DNA from: Pseudomonadota bacterium
GTDB taxonomy: Bacteria > Desulfobacterota > Binatia > Binatales > Binataceae
Reading direction: 5' to 3'
DNA length: 64,000 nucleotides
NCBI GenBank assembly: GCA_021324455.1
Contig: JAJPJA010000033.1
Coordinates: forward strand, 1 to 64,000
The position numbers and the translations under genes are program-made. Position 1 is the stretch's first letter. Each line of letters starts with the position of its first letter. Below the pieces are notes generated by a model. It was not told where the DNA came from, searched no databases, and worked only from the letters and a program-made list of their open reading frames with translations. Below, one piece after another: positions 24,701-33,459 of this stretch.

Positions 24701-25639
24701 ATGCCGCTGGATCAACAGACCAAGGCCCTGATTGACGCGATGCAGTCGGCCGGGATGGTGCTGGAATTCGAAAAGATGACGGCGCCGCAGGCGCGCCAGG
24801 CGATGGACCAGATGGCGGCGGTCACGCGCGGCCCCGGCGAGCCGGTGGCCAAGGTCGAGGACCGATCGATTCCCGGTCCCGACGGCTCCGTCCCGGTGCG
24901 GATTTATACTCCCGAAGGCTCCGCTCCGTTCCCGGTGATGGTCTTTTTTCACGGCGGCGGCTGGGTCATCGGCAATATCGAGAGCCATGACGCCCTGTGC
25001 CGCAAGCTGACCAATGCTATCGGATGCGTCACGGTATCGGTCGATTATCGATTGGCGCCCGAATCGAAATTCCCGGCGGCGGCGGAGGATTGCTACGCCG
25101 CGACGCTGTGGGTATCGGAAAACGCCGCCGCGCTGGGATGCGATCCCAAGCGGCTGGCGGTATGCGGCGACAGCGCCGGCGGCAACCTCGCCGCGGCGGT
25201 GCCGCTGATGGCGCGCGATCGGGGCAAGCCTCCCATCGCATTCCAGGCCCTGCTCTATCCCTGCACCGACGGCACTCTTGAGACCGGTTCGATGAAGGAA
25301 TTGGCCGAGGGCTATTTCCTGACCAGGGGTGCGATGGTCTGGTTCTGGAACCATTATCTGCGCGACGACCAGGACCGTACGCATCCGTACGCCGCCCCAA
25401 TCCACGCCCCCGAACTGAAAGGTCTGCCGCCGGCGCTGATCATCACCGCCGAATTCGATCCGCTGCGCGACGAGGGCGAAGCGTACGCGGCCCGGCTGAG
25501 CAAGGCCGGCGTGCCGGTGACCTGCACCCGCTACGACGGGACGATTCACGGGTTCGTCAGCATGGCGGACAACCTCGACAAGGGCAAAGATGCGATCAAG
25601 CAGGTCGTATCCACGCTGAAAGCCGCGTTCAGGAAGTAG
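24701..25639 (+). CDS. Alpha/beta hydrolase, HSL-type esterase (copy 1)
   Basis: 312 residues. The oxyanion motif is HGGGW (84-88), the nucleophile elbow GDSAGG (S158), the acid Asp in EFDPLRDEG and the catalytic His in TIHGFVSM, all as in hormone-sensitive-lipase-like esterases. Cytoplasmic, no signal peptide. It probably hydrolyses short or medium acyl esters. It stops 2 bp before a close paralogue, forming a tandem pair. Confidence 0.92.
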   Translation: MPLDQQTKALIDAMQSAGMVLEFEKMTAPQARQAMDQMAAVTRGPGEPVAKVEDRSIPGPDGSVPVRIYTPEGSAPFPVMVFFHGGGWVIGNIESHDALCRKLTNAIGCVTVSVDYRLAPESKFPAAAEDCYAATLWVSENAAALGCDPKRLAVCGDSAGGNLAAAVPLMARDRGKPPIAFQALLYPCTDGTLETGSMKELAEGYFLTRGAMVWFWNHYLRDDQDRTHPYAAPIHAPELKGLPPALIITAEFDPLRDEGEAYAARLSKAGVPVTCTRYDGTIHGFVSMADNLDKGKDAIKQVVSTLKAAFRK

Positions 25640-25640
25640 A

Positions 25641-26573
25641 ATGCCGCTGGAGCCGCAAACCAGGGCGCTGCTCCAGGCGATGGCTAAGGCGGGCGCTTCG
25701 CTCGATTTCGGAACCATGTCCGCGGCGCAAGCGCGGCGCAGGATGGAAGCGAATCCCGTCGCGCGCGGTTGCGCCGAGGCGGTGGGCAAAGTCGAGGACC
25801 GCACGATTGCGGGGCCCGGCGGCGCACTGCCAGTGCGCATCTACACCCCTCAGGCGCCGCCGCCGATGCCCGCGATCGCGTACTTTCACGGCGGCGGATG
25901 GGTGCTGGGCAACCTCGACGCGTCCGACGCGCAATGCCGCTCGCTGGCCAATGCCGCCCGCGGCATCGTGGTGTCGGTCGATTACCGGCTCGCGCCCGAG
26001 GCCAAGTTTCCGGCCGCGGCGGAAGACTGCTACGCCGCGACGCTATGGATCACGGAGAATGCCGCGAAACTGGGATGCGATGCAAAACGAATCGCGGTTG
26101 CGGGGACCAGCGCGGGCGCCAACCTGGCCGCCGTGGTGCCGTTGATGGCGCGCGACCGGGGCCGTCCGCCGATTGCATTCCAAGTCCTGGTATATCCGAT
26201 CACCGACGGTTCCATGAACACCCGGTCGTACCGGGAGAACGCCCACGGATATTTCCTGACCGCGGCGTCGATGGCCTGGTTCTGGGAACAGTACGTAAAC
26301 CGCGACAGCGACCGCCTGCATCCCTATGCCGCTCCGCTCAACGCTCCGGACCTGCGCGGATTGCCTCCGGCGTTGGTGATTACGGCCGAGTTCGACCCGC
26401 TGCGCGACGAGGGCGAGGCGTACGCCCAACGGCTGCGCGAAGCCGGAGTGCCGGTGACCTGCACCCGCTATGACGGCACCATTCACAGCTTTGTCAGCAT
26501 GGCGGCCACGCTTGACGTCGGCAAACGGGCCTTCGATCAGATCGTGGCCGCGCTGAAAAGCGCGCTGGCCTGA
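25641..26573 (+). CDS. Alpha/beta hydrolase, HSL-type esterase (copy 2)
   Basis: 310 residues, a clear tandem duplicate of the preceding gene (shared N-terminal ALxxAMxxAG and long identical stretches such as SVDYRLAPE and AEFDPLRDEGEAYA). HGGGW, Asp and His (TIHSFVSM) are kept, but the elbow reads GTSAGA where copy 1 has GDSAGG, suggesting a shifted substrate range. The ATG follows the upstream stop by one base, so translation is probably coupled. Confidence 0.92.
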   Translation: MPLEPQTRALLQAMAKAGASLDFGTMSAAQARRRMEANPVARGCAEAVGKVEDRTIAGPGGALPVRIYTPQAPPPMPAIAYFHGGGWVLGNLDASDAQCRSLANAARGIVVSVDYRLAPEAKFPAAAEDCYAATLWITENAAKLGCDAKRIAVAGTSAGANLAAVVPLMARDRGRPPIAFQVLVYPITDGSMNTRSYRENAHGYFLTAASMAWFWEQYVNRDSDRLHPYAAPLNAPDLRGLPPALVITAEFDPLRDEGEAYAQRLREAGVPVTCTRYDGTIHSFVSMAATLDVGKRAFDQIVAALKSALA

Positions 26574-26598
26574 CGGTCAGGGACTCGCTGTTCAACAA

Positions 26599-26618
26599 GC
26601 CCCGCTGAGATGCGGGGC
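26599..26618. terminator. Hairpin after the tandem esterases
   Basis: GCCCCGC (26599-26605), loop TGAGAT, GCGGGGC (26612-26618): a perfect 7-bp GC stem 25 bp after the second esterase stop, without a T-tract. Confidence 0.5.
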
Positions 26619-26742
26619 CGCTGGAGGGAGCGGCGCGAAAAACGCAAACCGCCTTCAGCGCGATAGGGTAAAAGGCCCGCGCGCTTGATTGCCGGAGCCT
26701 GACCGGAGCCGGCGAGTGCGCTGGAGCCGCAATTGGAACGCC

Positions 26743-26955
26743 TCAGTCCTGCGCGCCGCCGCCCTTTTCAATCCACTCGTCGATGGCTGCCTTTTCGAAA
26801 CGCAAATCGCCACCCAGCTTGAAGTGCGGAATCTTGCCCTGCTTGACAAGCCTGTACACGGTGCTCAAGTGGCAGTGCAGGTAATCAGCAACCATCCTGG
26901 TGGTCAGGATCTCGTTGTTGCCGTTGCGGCGATATTTTCGTGCTTTGTCCTTCAC
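26743..26955 (-). CDS. Small MerR/excisionase-type helix-turn-helix protein
   Basis: 70 residues. The core ILTTRMVADYLHCHLSTVYRLVKQG followed by KIPHFKLGGDLRFEKAAIDEWI is the classic excisionase-family winged HTH. Such proteins act as recombination directionality factors or as small transcription regulators. No integrase or phage gene is near, so a regulator role is more likely here. The start is GTG without an obvious ribosome-binding site. Confidence 0.82.
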   Translation of the reverse strand: MKDKARKYRRNGNNEILTTRMVADYLHCHLSTVYRLVKQGKIPHFKLGGDLRFEKAAIDEWIEKGGGAQD

Positions 26956-27079
26956 TGAGGTTTAAGGCTAACACAGAGATATAATGAATTCACGCAAGTT
27001 GTCTTTCGAGCTTTTCCCAGTCCTGACACAGGCCTCATCGACATTTCCAAACCCCGCCGCCTATAAGTAACATGACCGT

Positions 27080-28417
27080 ATGGCTGAGCGGCAGGTGCTG
27101 TTTCTGAGCGGTGCTCACGGCGAAGCGCTTGCGGTAGAGCGCGCCGAGGGCGCCTATTTGTATACACGCGACGGGCGCAAGCTGCTGGATGGGTCCGGCG
27201 GCGCGATCGTGGTCAATATCGGGCAGGGACGGAGCGAACTGGCCGATTTGGCGCGCGCTCAGCTGCTCGATCTGAATTACGTTCTTCCGCTATGGGTCTC
27301 GCCCGCGCGCGAGCGGCTGGTGGCGCGGCTGGCGCGATGGACTCCGGCGGGAATCGATCGGTTCTTCTTTACCAGCGGCGGTTCGGAGTCGGTTGAGTCG
27401 GCGCTCAAGTTCGCCTTTTTATATCATCGCGTGCGCGGCAACAGCGGCAAAACCAAAGTGATCTCGCGCGATCTTTCCTATCATGGCAACACGCTCGGCG
27501 CGCTCTCCGCCAGCGGCAACCGCGCCCGCCGCGCCGATTTCGAGCACGTGCTGTTCGATTGGCCCCGGATACCGCCGTCATACTGCTACCGATGTCCCTG
27601 GGGGCGGTCCTATCCTGGATGCGGCCTGGAATGCGCCCAGGCTCTGGAGCGGGTCATCGCGCAACACGGAGCTGAGCGGATTGCGGCGTTCATCGCCGAG
27701 CCGATGGTGGGCGCCAGCGGCGGCGTGCTCCCGCCGGTTCCCGAGTACTGGCCGCGCATCGCGGAGATTTGCCGCCGCAATGATATCGTGCTCATCGCCG
27801 ACGAGGTGATGACCGGCTTCGGCCGCACCGGCAAGCGCTTCGCGGTGGAGCATTGGGGAGTGATGCCGGATATCATCGTCGGCGGCAAAGGTCTGACCGG
27901 CGGCTATGTTCCGATGGGAATGATCGCGGTGGGCGAAAGATTGTTCGAAGTGTGCGAGCAAGCCAAAGCCGACTTCATGTTCTTTACCTACAGCGCCCAT
28001 CCGCTCGCCTGCGCCATCGCCGATCGCGTGCTGGAGATCATGGAGCGCGAACAGCTGGTCGAGCATGCGGCCGCGATCGGATCGCATCTGGGCGCGCGTC
28101 TGAATGCCGAGCTCGGCGGCCATCCGATGACCGGTGAAATCCGCGGCGCGGGCCTCTTCTGGGGCGTGGAGATCGTGGCCGACCGCGCCGCGCGGCGTCC
28201 GTTCGCGCCCGCACTGCACGCCGCCCGCAAAGTGCTCAGCGCCGCGATGGAGCGCGGGTTGATCCTGTATCCGGCCGCCGGGATGGCGGGAGTTGGCGGC
28301 GGCGACGCGATCATGATCGCGCCGCCGTTCGTGATTGGCGAAGCGGAAGTGGAGTTTATCGCCGCCACGCTGCGGCAATGCTTTGATACGGTGCGGCGGA
28401 CCCTGCCGTCCGCTTAA
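27080..28417 (+). CDS. Class III PLP-dependent aminotransferase
   Basis: 445 residues, fold type I. FTSGGSESVESALK binds the phosphate, SYHGNTLGALSASG is the class III motif, LIADEVMTGFGRTG holds the PLP Asp, and K270 in VGGKGLTGG forms the Schiff base. A Cys cluster (C169, C172, C181, C185 in the YCYRCP...CGLEC segment) is present as in many relatives. Amino donor and acceptor cannot be deduced. The gene is divergent from the small HTH gene and 38 bp upstream of the ClC gene. Confidence 0.9.
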   Translation: MAERQVLFLSGAHGEALAVERAEGAYLYTRDGRKLLDGSGGAIVVNIGQGRSELADLARAQLLDLNYVLPLWVSPARERLVARLARWTPAGIDRFFFTSGGSESVESALKFAFLYHRVRGNSGKTKVISRDLSYHGNTLGALSASGNRARRADFEHVLFDWPRIPPSYCYRCPWGRSYPGCGLECAQALERVIAQHGAERIAAFIAEPMVGASGGVLPPVPEYWPRIAEICRRNDIVLIADEVMTGFGRTGKRFAVEHWGVMPDIIVGGKGLTGGYVPMGMIAVGERLFEVCEQAKADFMFFTYSAHPLACAIADRVLEIMEREQLVEHAAAIGSHLGARLNAELGGHPMTGEIRGAGLFWGVEIVADRAARRPFAPALHAARKVLSAAMERGLILYPAAGMAGVGGGDAIMIAPPFVIGEAEVEFIAATLRQCFDTVRRTLPSA

Positions 28418-28455
28418 AAGGAGCTTCTAATCGTGATTCAGGCTACGGACGGGGA

Positions 28456-30483
28456 ATGCTGAAGGAGATGGTGCGATGGCGGCCGTTTTCAATGAGCCGC
28501 AGCCAGGCGGAGTACCTGTGGCTGATCCTGCTCGCGACCGCGGTGGGAGTCCTGGCCGCCCTGGGCAATCTGATGCTGCGCGAATTGATTCACGCCTCGG
28601 CCTACGTGTTTCAGGTGCTGGAATGGAACGCGCTGCGGATTCCGGCCGGAATGCCGTTCGCCCTCCTGATACCGGTTGTTCTAATCACCGGCGGCCTGGT
28701 TACCGTCGCGGTGGATTATCTTTTCCGGCATGAGATCCTCGGTTACGGCTTTCCCAGATTCTTGGAGATGATCCATCTGGCTGAGGCGAGGATCAGTCCA
28801 TGGTGGATCATCAGCAAGGCGGTGGGCCCCGCGCTGTCGCTGGGGGCGGGCGCTTCAGTCGGACGCGAAGGGCCGATTGCGCAGATCGGCGGCGCGATCG
28901 GATCCACGGTCGCGCAGCTGACCCATCTGTCCAGCGAGCGATCCAAGGTCCTGATCGCGTGCGGCGCCGGCGCCGGTATCGCGACCACGTTCAACGCGCC
29001 GCTGGGCGGCCTGTTGTTCGCCCAGGAAATCGTTCTGCTCGGCGAAACCGAACTGGGCAATCTCTCCCTGCTGGTGATTTCGGCTTCGGTGGGAGTGGTT
29101 GCTTCGCGGGTGATGCTGGGCGATCTCGCGGTGCTGCCGGCGCAGCGCTTTGTTATGAAGAGCTACTGGGAGATCGTGACCTATGTCATCCTGGGGGTTG
29201 CCTTCGGCATCCTGGCGGCGCTTTACATCAGGTTTTTCAACGCCGCCGTGGCTTTCTTCGACCGGATGCAGGTGCCGGCGGTGGTGCGCGTGGCAATCGG
29301 GATGGCGGCGGTAGGCCTGATTGCGATACCGCTGCGCCAGAATCTGTCCGACGGTTATCCGGTAATCGATCAGGCGCTTAACGGACGCCTGGCGCCGCTC
29401 ACCATGAGCCTGCTGTTTTTGGCCAAATTCGCCGCCTCCTCCATCTCGCTCGGATGCGGGATGCCGGGAGGGGTGTTCGGACCGATCTTCTTTATCGGCG
29501 CGATGGCCGGTGGCGCGATGCGTCCGCTGCTGGGGCTGATGCTGCCGCACGTGGTCGGCGTGCGCGGTTCCTACGCGCTGGTCGGATTGGGCGCGTTTCT
29601 GGCCGGCACCACTCATGCTCCGCTTACCGCGATATTCCTGTTGACGGAGATGACCGGCAGTTACGACGCCACCCTGGCCGCGCTTATCAGTTCGATCATC
29701 GCCGTGGTGGTGGCGCGATCCATCGAACCCGAATCGATCGACACCTACGCGCTCGCCCGCCGCGGTATCAGCCTTGAAGCCGACAAGGATCGCCTGGCGC
29801 TGGCCCGCATCACCACCGAAGAGATAATGAACCCCAGGCCCACGACGATCGCCGCCGGCGCGGGCCTCGAAGAGATTTTCCGCGTGGCCGAGGAAAGCAC
29901 CCAGGAGATTATTCCGGTGGTTGGAGAGCGGCAGCGGCTGGTCGGCGTGATCGCGCCGCGCAATCTGGTCGGCCTGCTGCTTCACGTCGGAGATCTGCGC
30001 GGGCTGGTCAACGCCGCCGATGTATGCCGCGGCGACTTTCCCAACGTGGCGCGGAAAACCACCCTCGAAGAAGCGCTGCATCTGATGGAGGACGAATTGA
30101 CGGCAGAATTGCCGGTGGTGGAGGGCGATTTCACCGATAAGCTGGCCGGTATCGTAACCCGTCACGATATCGCTCAGGCTCTGACCCGCGCCACCGGCTC
30201 CGTCGCGCTGCTCAGCCGGCGCGATACTCATATCTACTGGTCAACGGGGTATCGCGTGACCCGTATAAGAATGCCGCCGGGAGCGGAAGGAAAGACCCTG
30301 CGCGAACTGGATACGCGCGCCCGGTACGGAGTGAGTATCCTGGCCGTTCAAAGCGCAAGCGATCCGATTGGCGGCTTCGAACTGTTGCCGCCCGATCAGA
30401 AGCTGCGCACCGGGGACGTGGTCATTGCCGCCGGCCGTTCCGCCGGGCTGAGAGCGTTGGAACGGGAACTGCGCGGCGATTGA
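28456..30483 (+). CDS. ClC-type chloride transporter with CBS pair and TrkA-C-like domain
   Basis: 675 residues. The membrane part (about 18-425) has GYGFP, GREGP with the gating glutamate (E138) and GGVFGP, which points to a Cl-/H+ exchanger rather than a pure channel. Two CBS repeats (about 452-575, TTEEIMNPRPTTI and following) and a C-terminal TrkA-C/RCK-C-like domain (about 590-675, TLRELDTRARYGVSILAV, LRTGDVVIAAGR) suggest control by nucleotides or cyclic dinucleotides. The ATG/GTG choice near the start is uncertain. Confidence 0.92.
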   Translation: MLKEMVRWRPFSMSRSQAEYLWLILLATAVGVLAALGNLMLRELIHASAYVFQVLEWNALRIPAGMPFALLIPVVLITGGLVTVAVDYLFRHEILGYGFPRFLEMIHLAEARISPWWIISKAVGPALSLGAGASVGREGPIAQIGGAIGSTVAQLTHLSSERSKVLIACGAGAGIATTFNAPLGGLLFAQEIVLLGETELGNLSLLVISASVGVVASRVMLGDLAVLPAQRFVMKSYWEIVTYVILGVAFGILAALYIRFFNAAVAFFDRMQVPAVVRVAIGMAAVGLIAIPLRQNLSDGYPVIDQALNGRLAPLTMSLLFLAKFAASSISLGCGMPGGVFGPIFFIGAMAGGAMRPLLGLMLPHVVGVRGSYALVGLGAFLAGTTHAPLTAIFLLTEMTGSYDATLAALISSIIAVVVARSIEPESIDTYALARRGISLEADKDRLALARITTEEIMNPRPTTIAAGAGLEEIFRVAEESTQEIIPVVGERQRLVGVIAPRNLVGLLLHVGDLRGLVNAADVCRGDFPNVARKTTLEEALHLMEDELTAELPVVEGDFTDKLAGIVTRHDIAQALTRATGSVALLSRRDTHIYWSTGYRVTRIRMPPGAEGKTLRELDTRARYGVSILAVQSASDPIGGFELLPPDQKLRTGDVVIAAGRSAGLRALERELRGD

Positions 30484-30512
30484 AAGCCGCTCCCGCAGGC
30501 TGATCCTTATTT

Positions 30513-31697
30513 TCACCAGCGCGGGACCGCGCTCAGCGGCACTCCCAAGGCGACCTTGCCGATAAATTCGCGGGCGCGGGCGTTGGACAGCGGATGGTTG
30601 ATACCGGCGCGCACGTCGCGAAACAGGCGCTCGAGCGGATTGCGGCGCAAAAAACCGTGCGCGCCGGTGATTTCCATGCAGTAGTCCACGATTCGGATTG
30701 CGTTGTTAACCGCCGCGTACTTGGCCGCGATCAGACCGGCCAGCGCCTGCTCCGGATTGTCCGCGCCGCGGCCCTCCAGATGCTCCCGCGCGGTCTGGGT
30801 ATAGAGCGCGCGCGATTGCGCCGCCAGCACCTGCGCCTGCGCCATCGCAAACTGCACCCCCGGCAGGTAATTGATCGGACGTTCGAGCGTGAAGGGCTTG
30901 AAGCGCTGCGCGAACTCGCGCGTGAATTTCATCGCCGCGATTGCAACGCCGGTATAGACCGCGGCGATCGAAAGCTCGAACCAGGCGAAAAGCGAGATCG
31001 CTTCGGCGCCCAGCGGCCCGACCGGCCGCGGATCCGCCATCGCCGCTGCCGCCACTCTGACGTCCTTCAGGATCAGGTCGTGGCTGGCGGTCGCACGCAT
31101 CCCCATCGCGTCCCAGGTCTCGACCAGTTCAAGCCCCGGAGTGTTGCGCGCGATGGCAAAGGTCGCCGACGACGGCGGCCCGTCGCCCTCCACCGTCGCC
31201 ATCACCATGAAGTAATCCACTACCGGCGAGAGGCTGGTGAAGACCTTGCGCCCATTTATGACATAGGCTTCGCCGTCGCGGCGCGCTGTGGTTGCGAACA
31301 GGCCCCAGTCGCCGCCGCTCTCGGGCTCGCTCAGCCCGCCGCCGATGATCTTGCGCTGGCGTCCGACCAGTTCCAGAAACAGTCCCTGCTCGGGACGCGG
31401 CTGCGGGCCCGCCCGCTCCACCATGCTGCCGATACCGAACAGATGCATGTTGATGGCGAGCGCCGTCGGACCGCATCCCTGGGCCAGCCGCTCCTGGCAG
31501 AGGATAAAATCGAGCAGATCGGCGCCCATCCCGCCGTGGCGCTCCGGCACCACCAGCGCGCTGTAGCCGGAGTGCTTAAGCGCCTCGATATTCTCGAACG
31601 GAAAACTGTTGGCGCGATCGTGTTGCGCGGCGCGGCCGGCAAACTCATCCGCCAGTCTTCCCGCCAGCTCAACCAGTTGCTGCTGTTTGTCGGACAT
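30513..31697 (-). CDS. Acyl-CoA dehydrogenase-family flavoprotein
   Basis: 394 residues with the three-part ACAD fold: N-terminal helices (HSGYSALVVPERHGGMGAD), a FAD-contacting middle (LSEPESGGDWGLFATTA) and C-terminal helices (ITGAHGFLRRNPLERLFRDVRAG). The catalytic Glu segment (EGTSE) of true dehydrogenases is replaced by NHPLSNARA, as in the DszC/HsaA-type monooxygenase branch. It may therefore be a flavin-dependent oxygenase. Convergent with the ClC gene. Confidence 0.85.
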   Translation of the reverse strand: MSDKQQQLVELAGRLADEFAGRAAQHDRANSFPFENIEALKHSGYSALVVPERHGGMGADLLDFILCQERLAQGCGPTALAINMHLFGIGSMVERAGPQPRPEQGLFLELVGRQRKIIGGGLSEPESGGDWGLFATTARRDGEAYVINGRKVFTSLSPVVDYFMVMATVEGDGPPSSATFAIARNTPGLELVETWDAMGMRATASHDLILKDVRVAAAAMADPRPVGPLGAEAISLFAWFELSIAAVYTGVAIAAMKFTREFAQRFKPFTLERPINYLPGVQFAMAQAQVLAAQSRALYTQTAREHLEGRGADNPEQALAGLIAAKYAAVNNAIRIVDYCMEITGAHGFLRRNPLERLFRDVRAGINHPLSNARAREFIGKVALGVPLSAVPRW

Positions 31698-31882
31698 GCG
31701 CAGTTTCTACCTTATTATAACGGCGTCATTTTGCAGCCGGTTTTGCGATGATGGCGTAAAGCTTTGCCGCAACGCCAGCCCCGGCGGGGGGGCAAACCGA
31801 ATCCAATGTGATGGATGCGGTTCAGGGTGAGTTGGAAGCGCGGTCCCGTACGATCGCCCCGATGGCAGGATTGTGGCGCGGT

Positions 31883-33148
31883 TCATGCGCCGCTGGCGCG
31901 CCCCTGCGCCGGCCCCATCAGCGCGTACGGCATCATCGTCCGCATCATATCGACTCTCGAATCGAGGCTCTTGCCCAGCCCGCTGAGCAAACCCATCACG
32001 CGGCTCACCAAAAGGATGTCGCCGGGAACCTCGACGATGGGGTTGGAGCGCAGCGCGCGCGGCAGTTCGTCCGACATCTCCTTCATCAAATCCTGATCGG
32101 CGTAAGCCTTGCCGCGCTTGATAACATTGCCAACCAGCAAATCCGCAACCTGGACCATCGCGTCGAGCGAGCCGTTGCGGGTTTTGAACCCGAGGTCGCG
32201 AAAGGCCTGGATGATCCCGGCCTGATCCGAGGTGAGCATCGCCAGCGTCAGCCGCACGATGCCTTCGCGGAACGCCGCGGGAAAATCCTTGGCCAGACCG
32301 AAATCCAGCAGCACCAGTTTGGGACCGGGCTGCACCAGGATGTTTCCGGGATGCGGATCGGCCTGGAAAAAGCCGTCGCGCAGGATCTGATCGCAGTAGA
32401 TCTCCACCAGCTTCTGGGCGACCTCGTGCCGGTCGATACCGCTGCCTTCGAGCCGCGTGATCTTCATTCCCTCCATGAATTCCATGGTGAGCACCCGGCG
32501 CGAGGTGAATTCCCAGTAAATCTTCGGCACGGCTACGTCGCCGCGCGCGCTGAAGTTGGCCGCGATCCGCTCGGCGTTGCGTCCTTCGTTGACGAAGTCC
32601 AGTTCCATCGGAACGTACTTGAGCATCTCGCGCGCGACCACTCTGAAATCGAAATCGCGCTCCAGCCACGCCAGGATCCTGAGCACGAACATCAGGTTGC
32701 GCAGGTCGGCTTCAACCCGCGCCTCGATTCCCGGGTACTGTACTTTCACGGCGCATCGGCGCCCATCCTCCAGGCGCGCCTGATGCACCTGCGCCAGCGA
32801 GGCGGACGCGATCGGGCGTTCATCGAATGACGCGAAGACGGCGTCGAGCGGGCGTCCGAGTTCGCGTTCGATCTGGGTCCGAATCAACTCGAACGGACGC
32901 GGCGGCACCCGGTCATGCAGCACCGAGAGCGTGTTGACCCATTCGTCGGGCAGGATGTCGGCCCGCGTTGCGATGAACTGGCAGGCCTTGATCAGCAGCC
33001 CTTCGAGTTTGACCGCGGTATGGAGCAGGGCGCGCGCGGAGCGCAAATCCTGCCGCCGGTAACGCTCGGCGGCCTTTGCTTTGCTGACGTACCGGGTCCA
33101 CAGTTGTATCGCCTTGTAACCGGCGTAAACACGGACCGCCAGGCTCAT
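31883..33148 (-). CDS. ABC1/AarF/UbiB-family atypical kinase
   Basis: About 421 residues. Motifs in order: KACQ (variant of KxGQ) with TRADILPDEWVNTLSVLHDRVPP; SASLAQVHQARL (alanine-rich loop); VKVQYPGI (catalytic Lys); FQADPHPGNIL; LLDFGLAKD. The family supports ubiquinone synthesis or lipid homeostasis as ATPases. The KxGQ Gly is Cys here (K-A-C-Q). No C-terminal membrane helices are evident. ATG 33148 is preceded by an in-frame GTG at 33151; neither has a strong ribosome-binding site. Confidence 0.88.
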   Translation of the reverse strand: MSLAVRVYAGYKAIQLWTRYVSKAKAAERYRRQDLRSARALLHTAVKLEGLLIKACQFIATRADILPDEWVNTLSVLHDRVPPRPFELIRTQIERELGRPLDAVFASFDERPIASASLAQVHQARLEDGRRCAVKVQYPGIEARVEADLRNLMFVLRILAWLERDFDFRVVAREMLKYVPMELDFVNEGRNAERIAANFSARGDVAVPKIYWEFTSRRVLTMEFMEGMKITRLEGSGIDRHEVAQKLVEIYCDQILRDGFFQADPHPGNILVQPGPKLVLLDFGLAKDFPAAFREGIVRLTLAMLTSDQAGIIQAFRDLGFKTRNGSLDAMVQVADLLVGNVIKRGKAYADQDLMKEMSDELPRALRSNPIVEVPGDILLVSRVMGLLSGLGKSLDSRVDMMRTMMPYALMGPAQGRASGA

Positions 33149-33151
33149 CAC

Positions 33152-33459
33152 GGTGAGGAAACGCCATAGCCGTTCCCATCGGCCGGGACCGGCCTGTCCG
33201 TGATCGATAATTGAATCCTTCAGGTTGATCTTGCTCCAATCTGAGCCGCCTTGCGGCGGCGAATTTGCGGGCTCCCTCGGATGCCGTTATTGTCAGGCGG
33301 CTGTTGCCGGACCGTACGCCGGAGTATCGTGGAAGAGTCCCGTTTTCGGCAGTGCCGGCCTCCGCGCCGGTTCTTTTTTGACTGCGCTGATTGAATTGTA
33401 CTCGATCCTTGATTTTGCGAACAGACGAACCGGCGCCCGCGACGGTGCCGCGGCCGACA
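33152..33459. other. Divergent intergenic region
   Basis: About 308 bp between the divergent UbiB-like and MFS genes. Some of it (from 33391) could be an N-terminal extension of the MFS gene from a TTG start. No repeat, RNA gene or clear promoter is seen. Confidence 0.4.
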
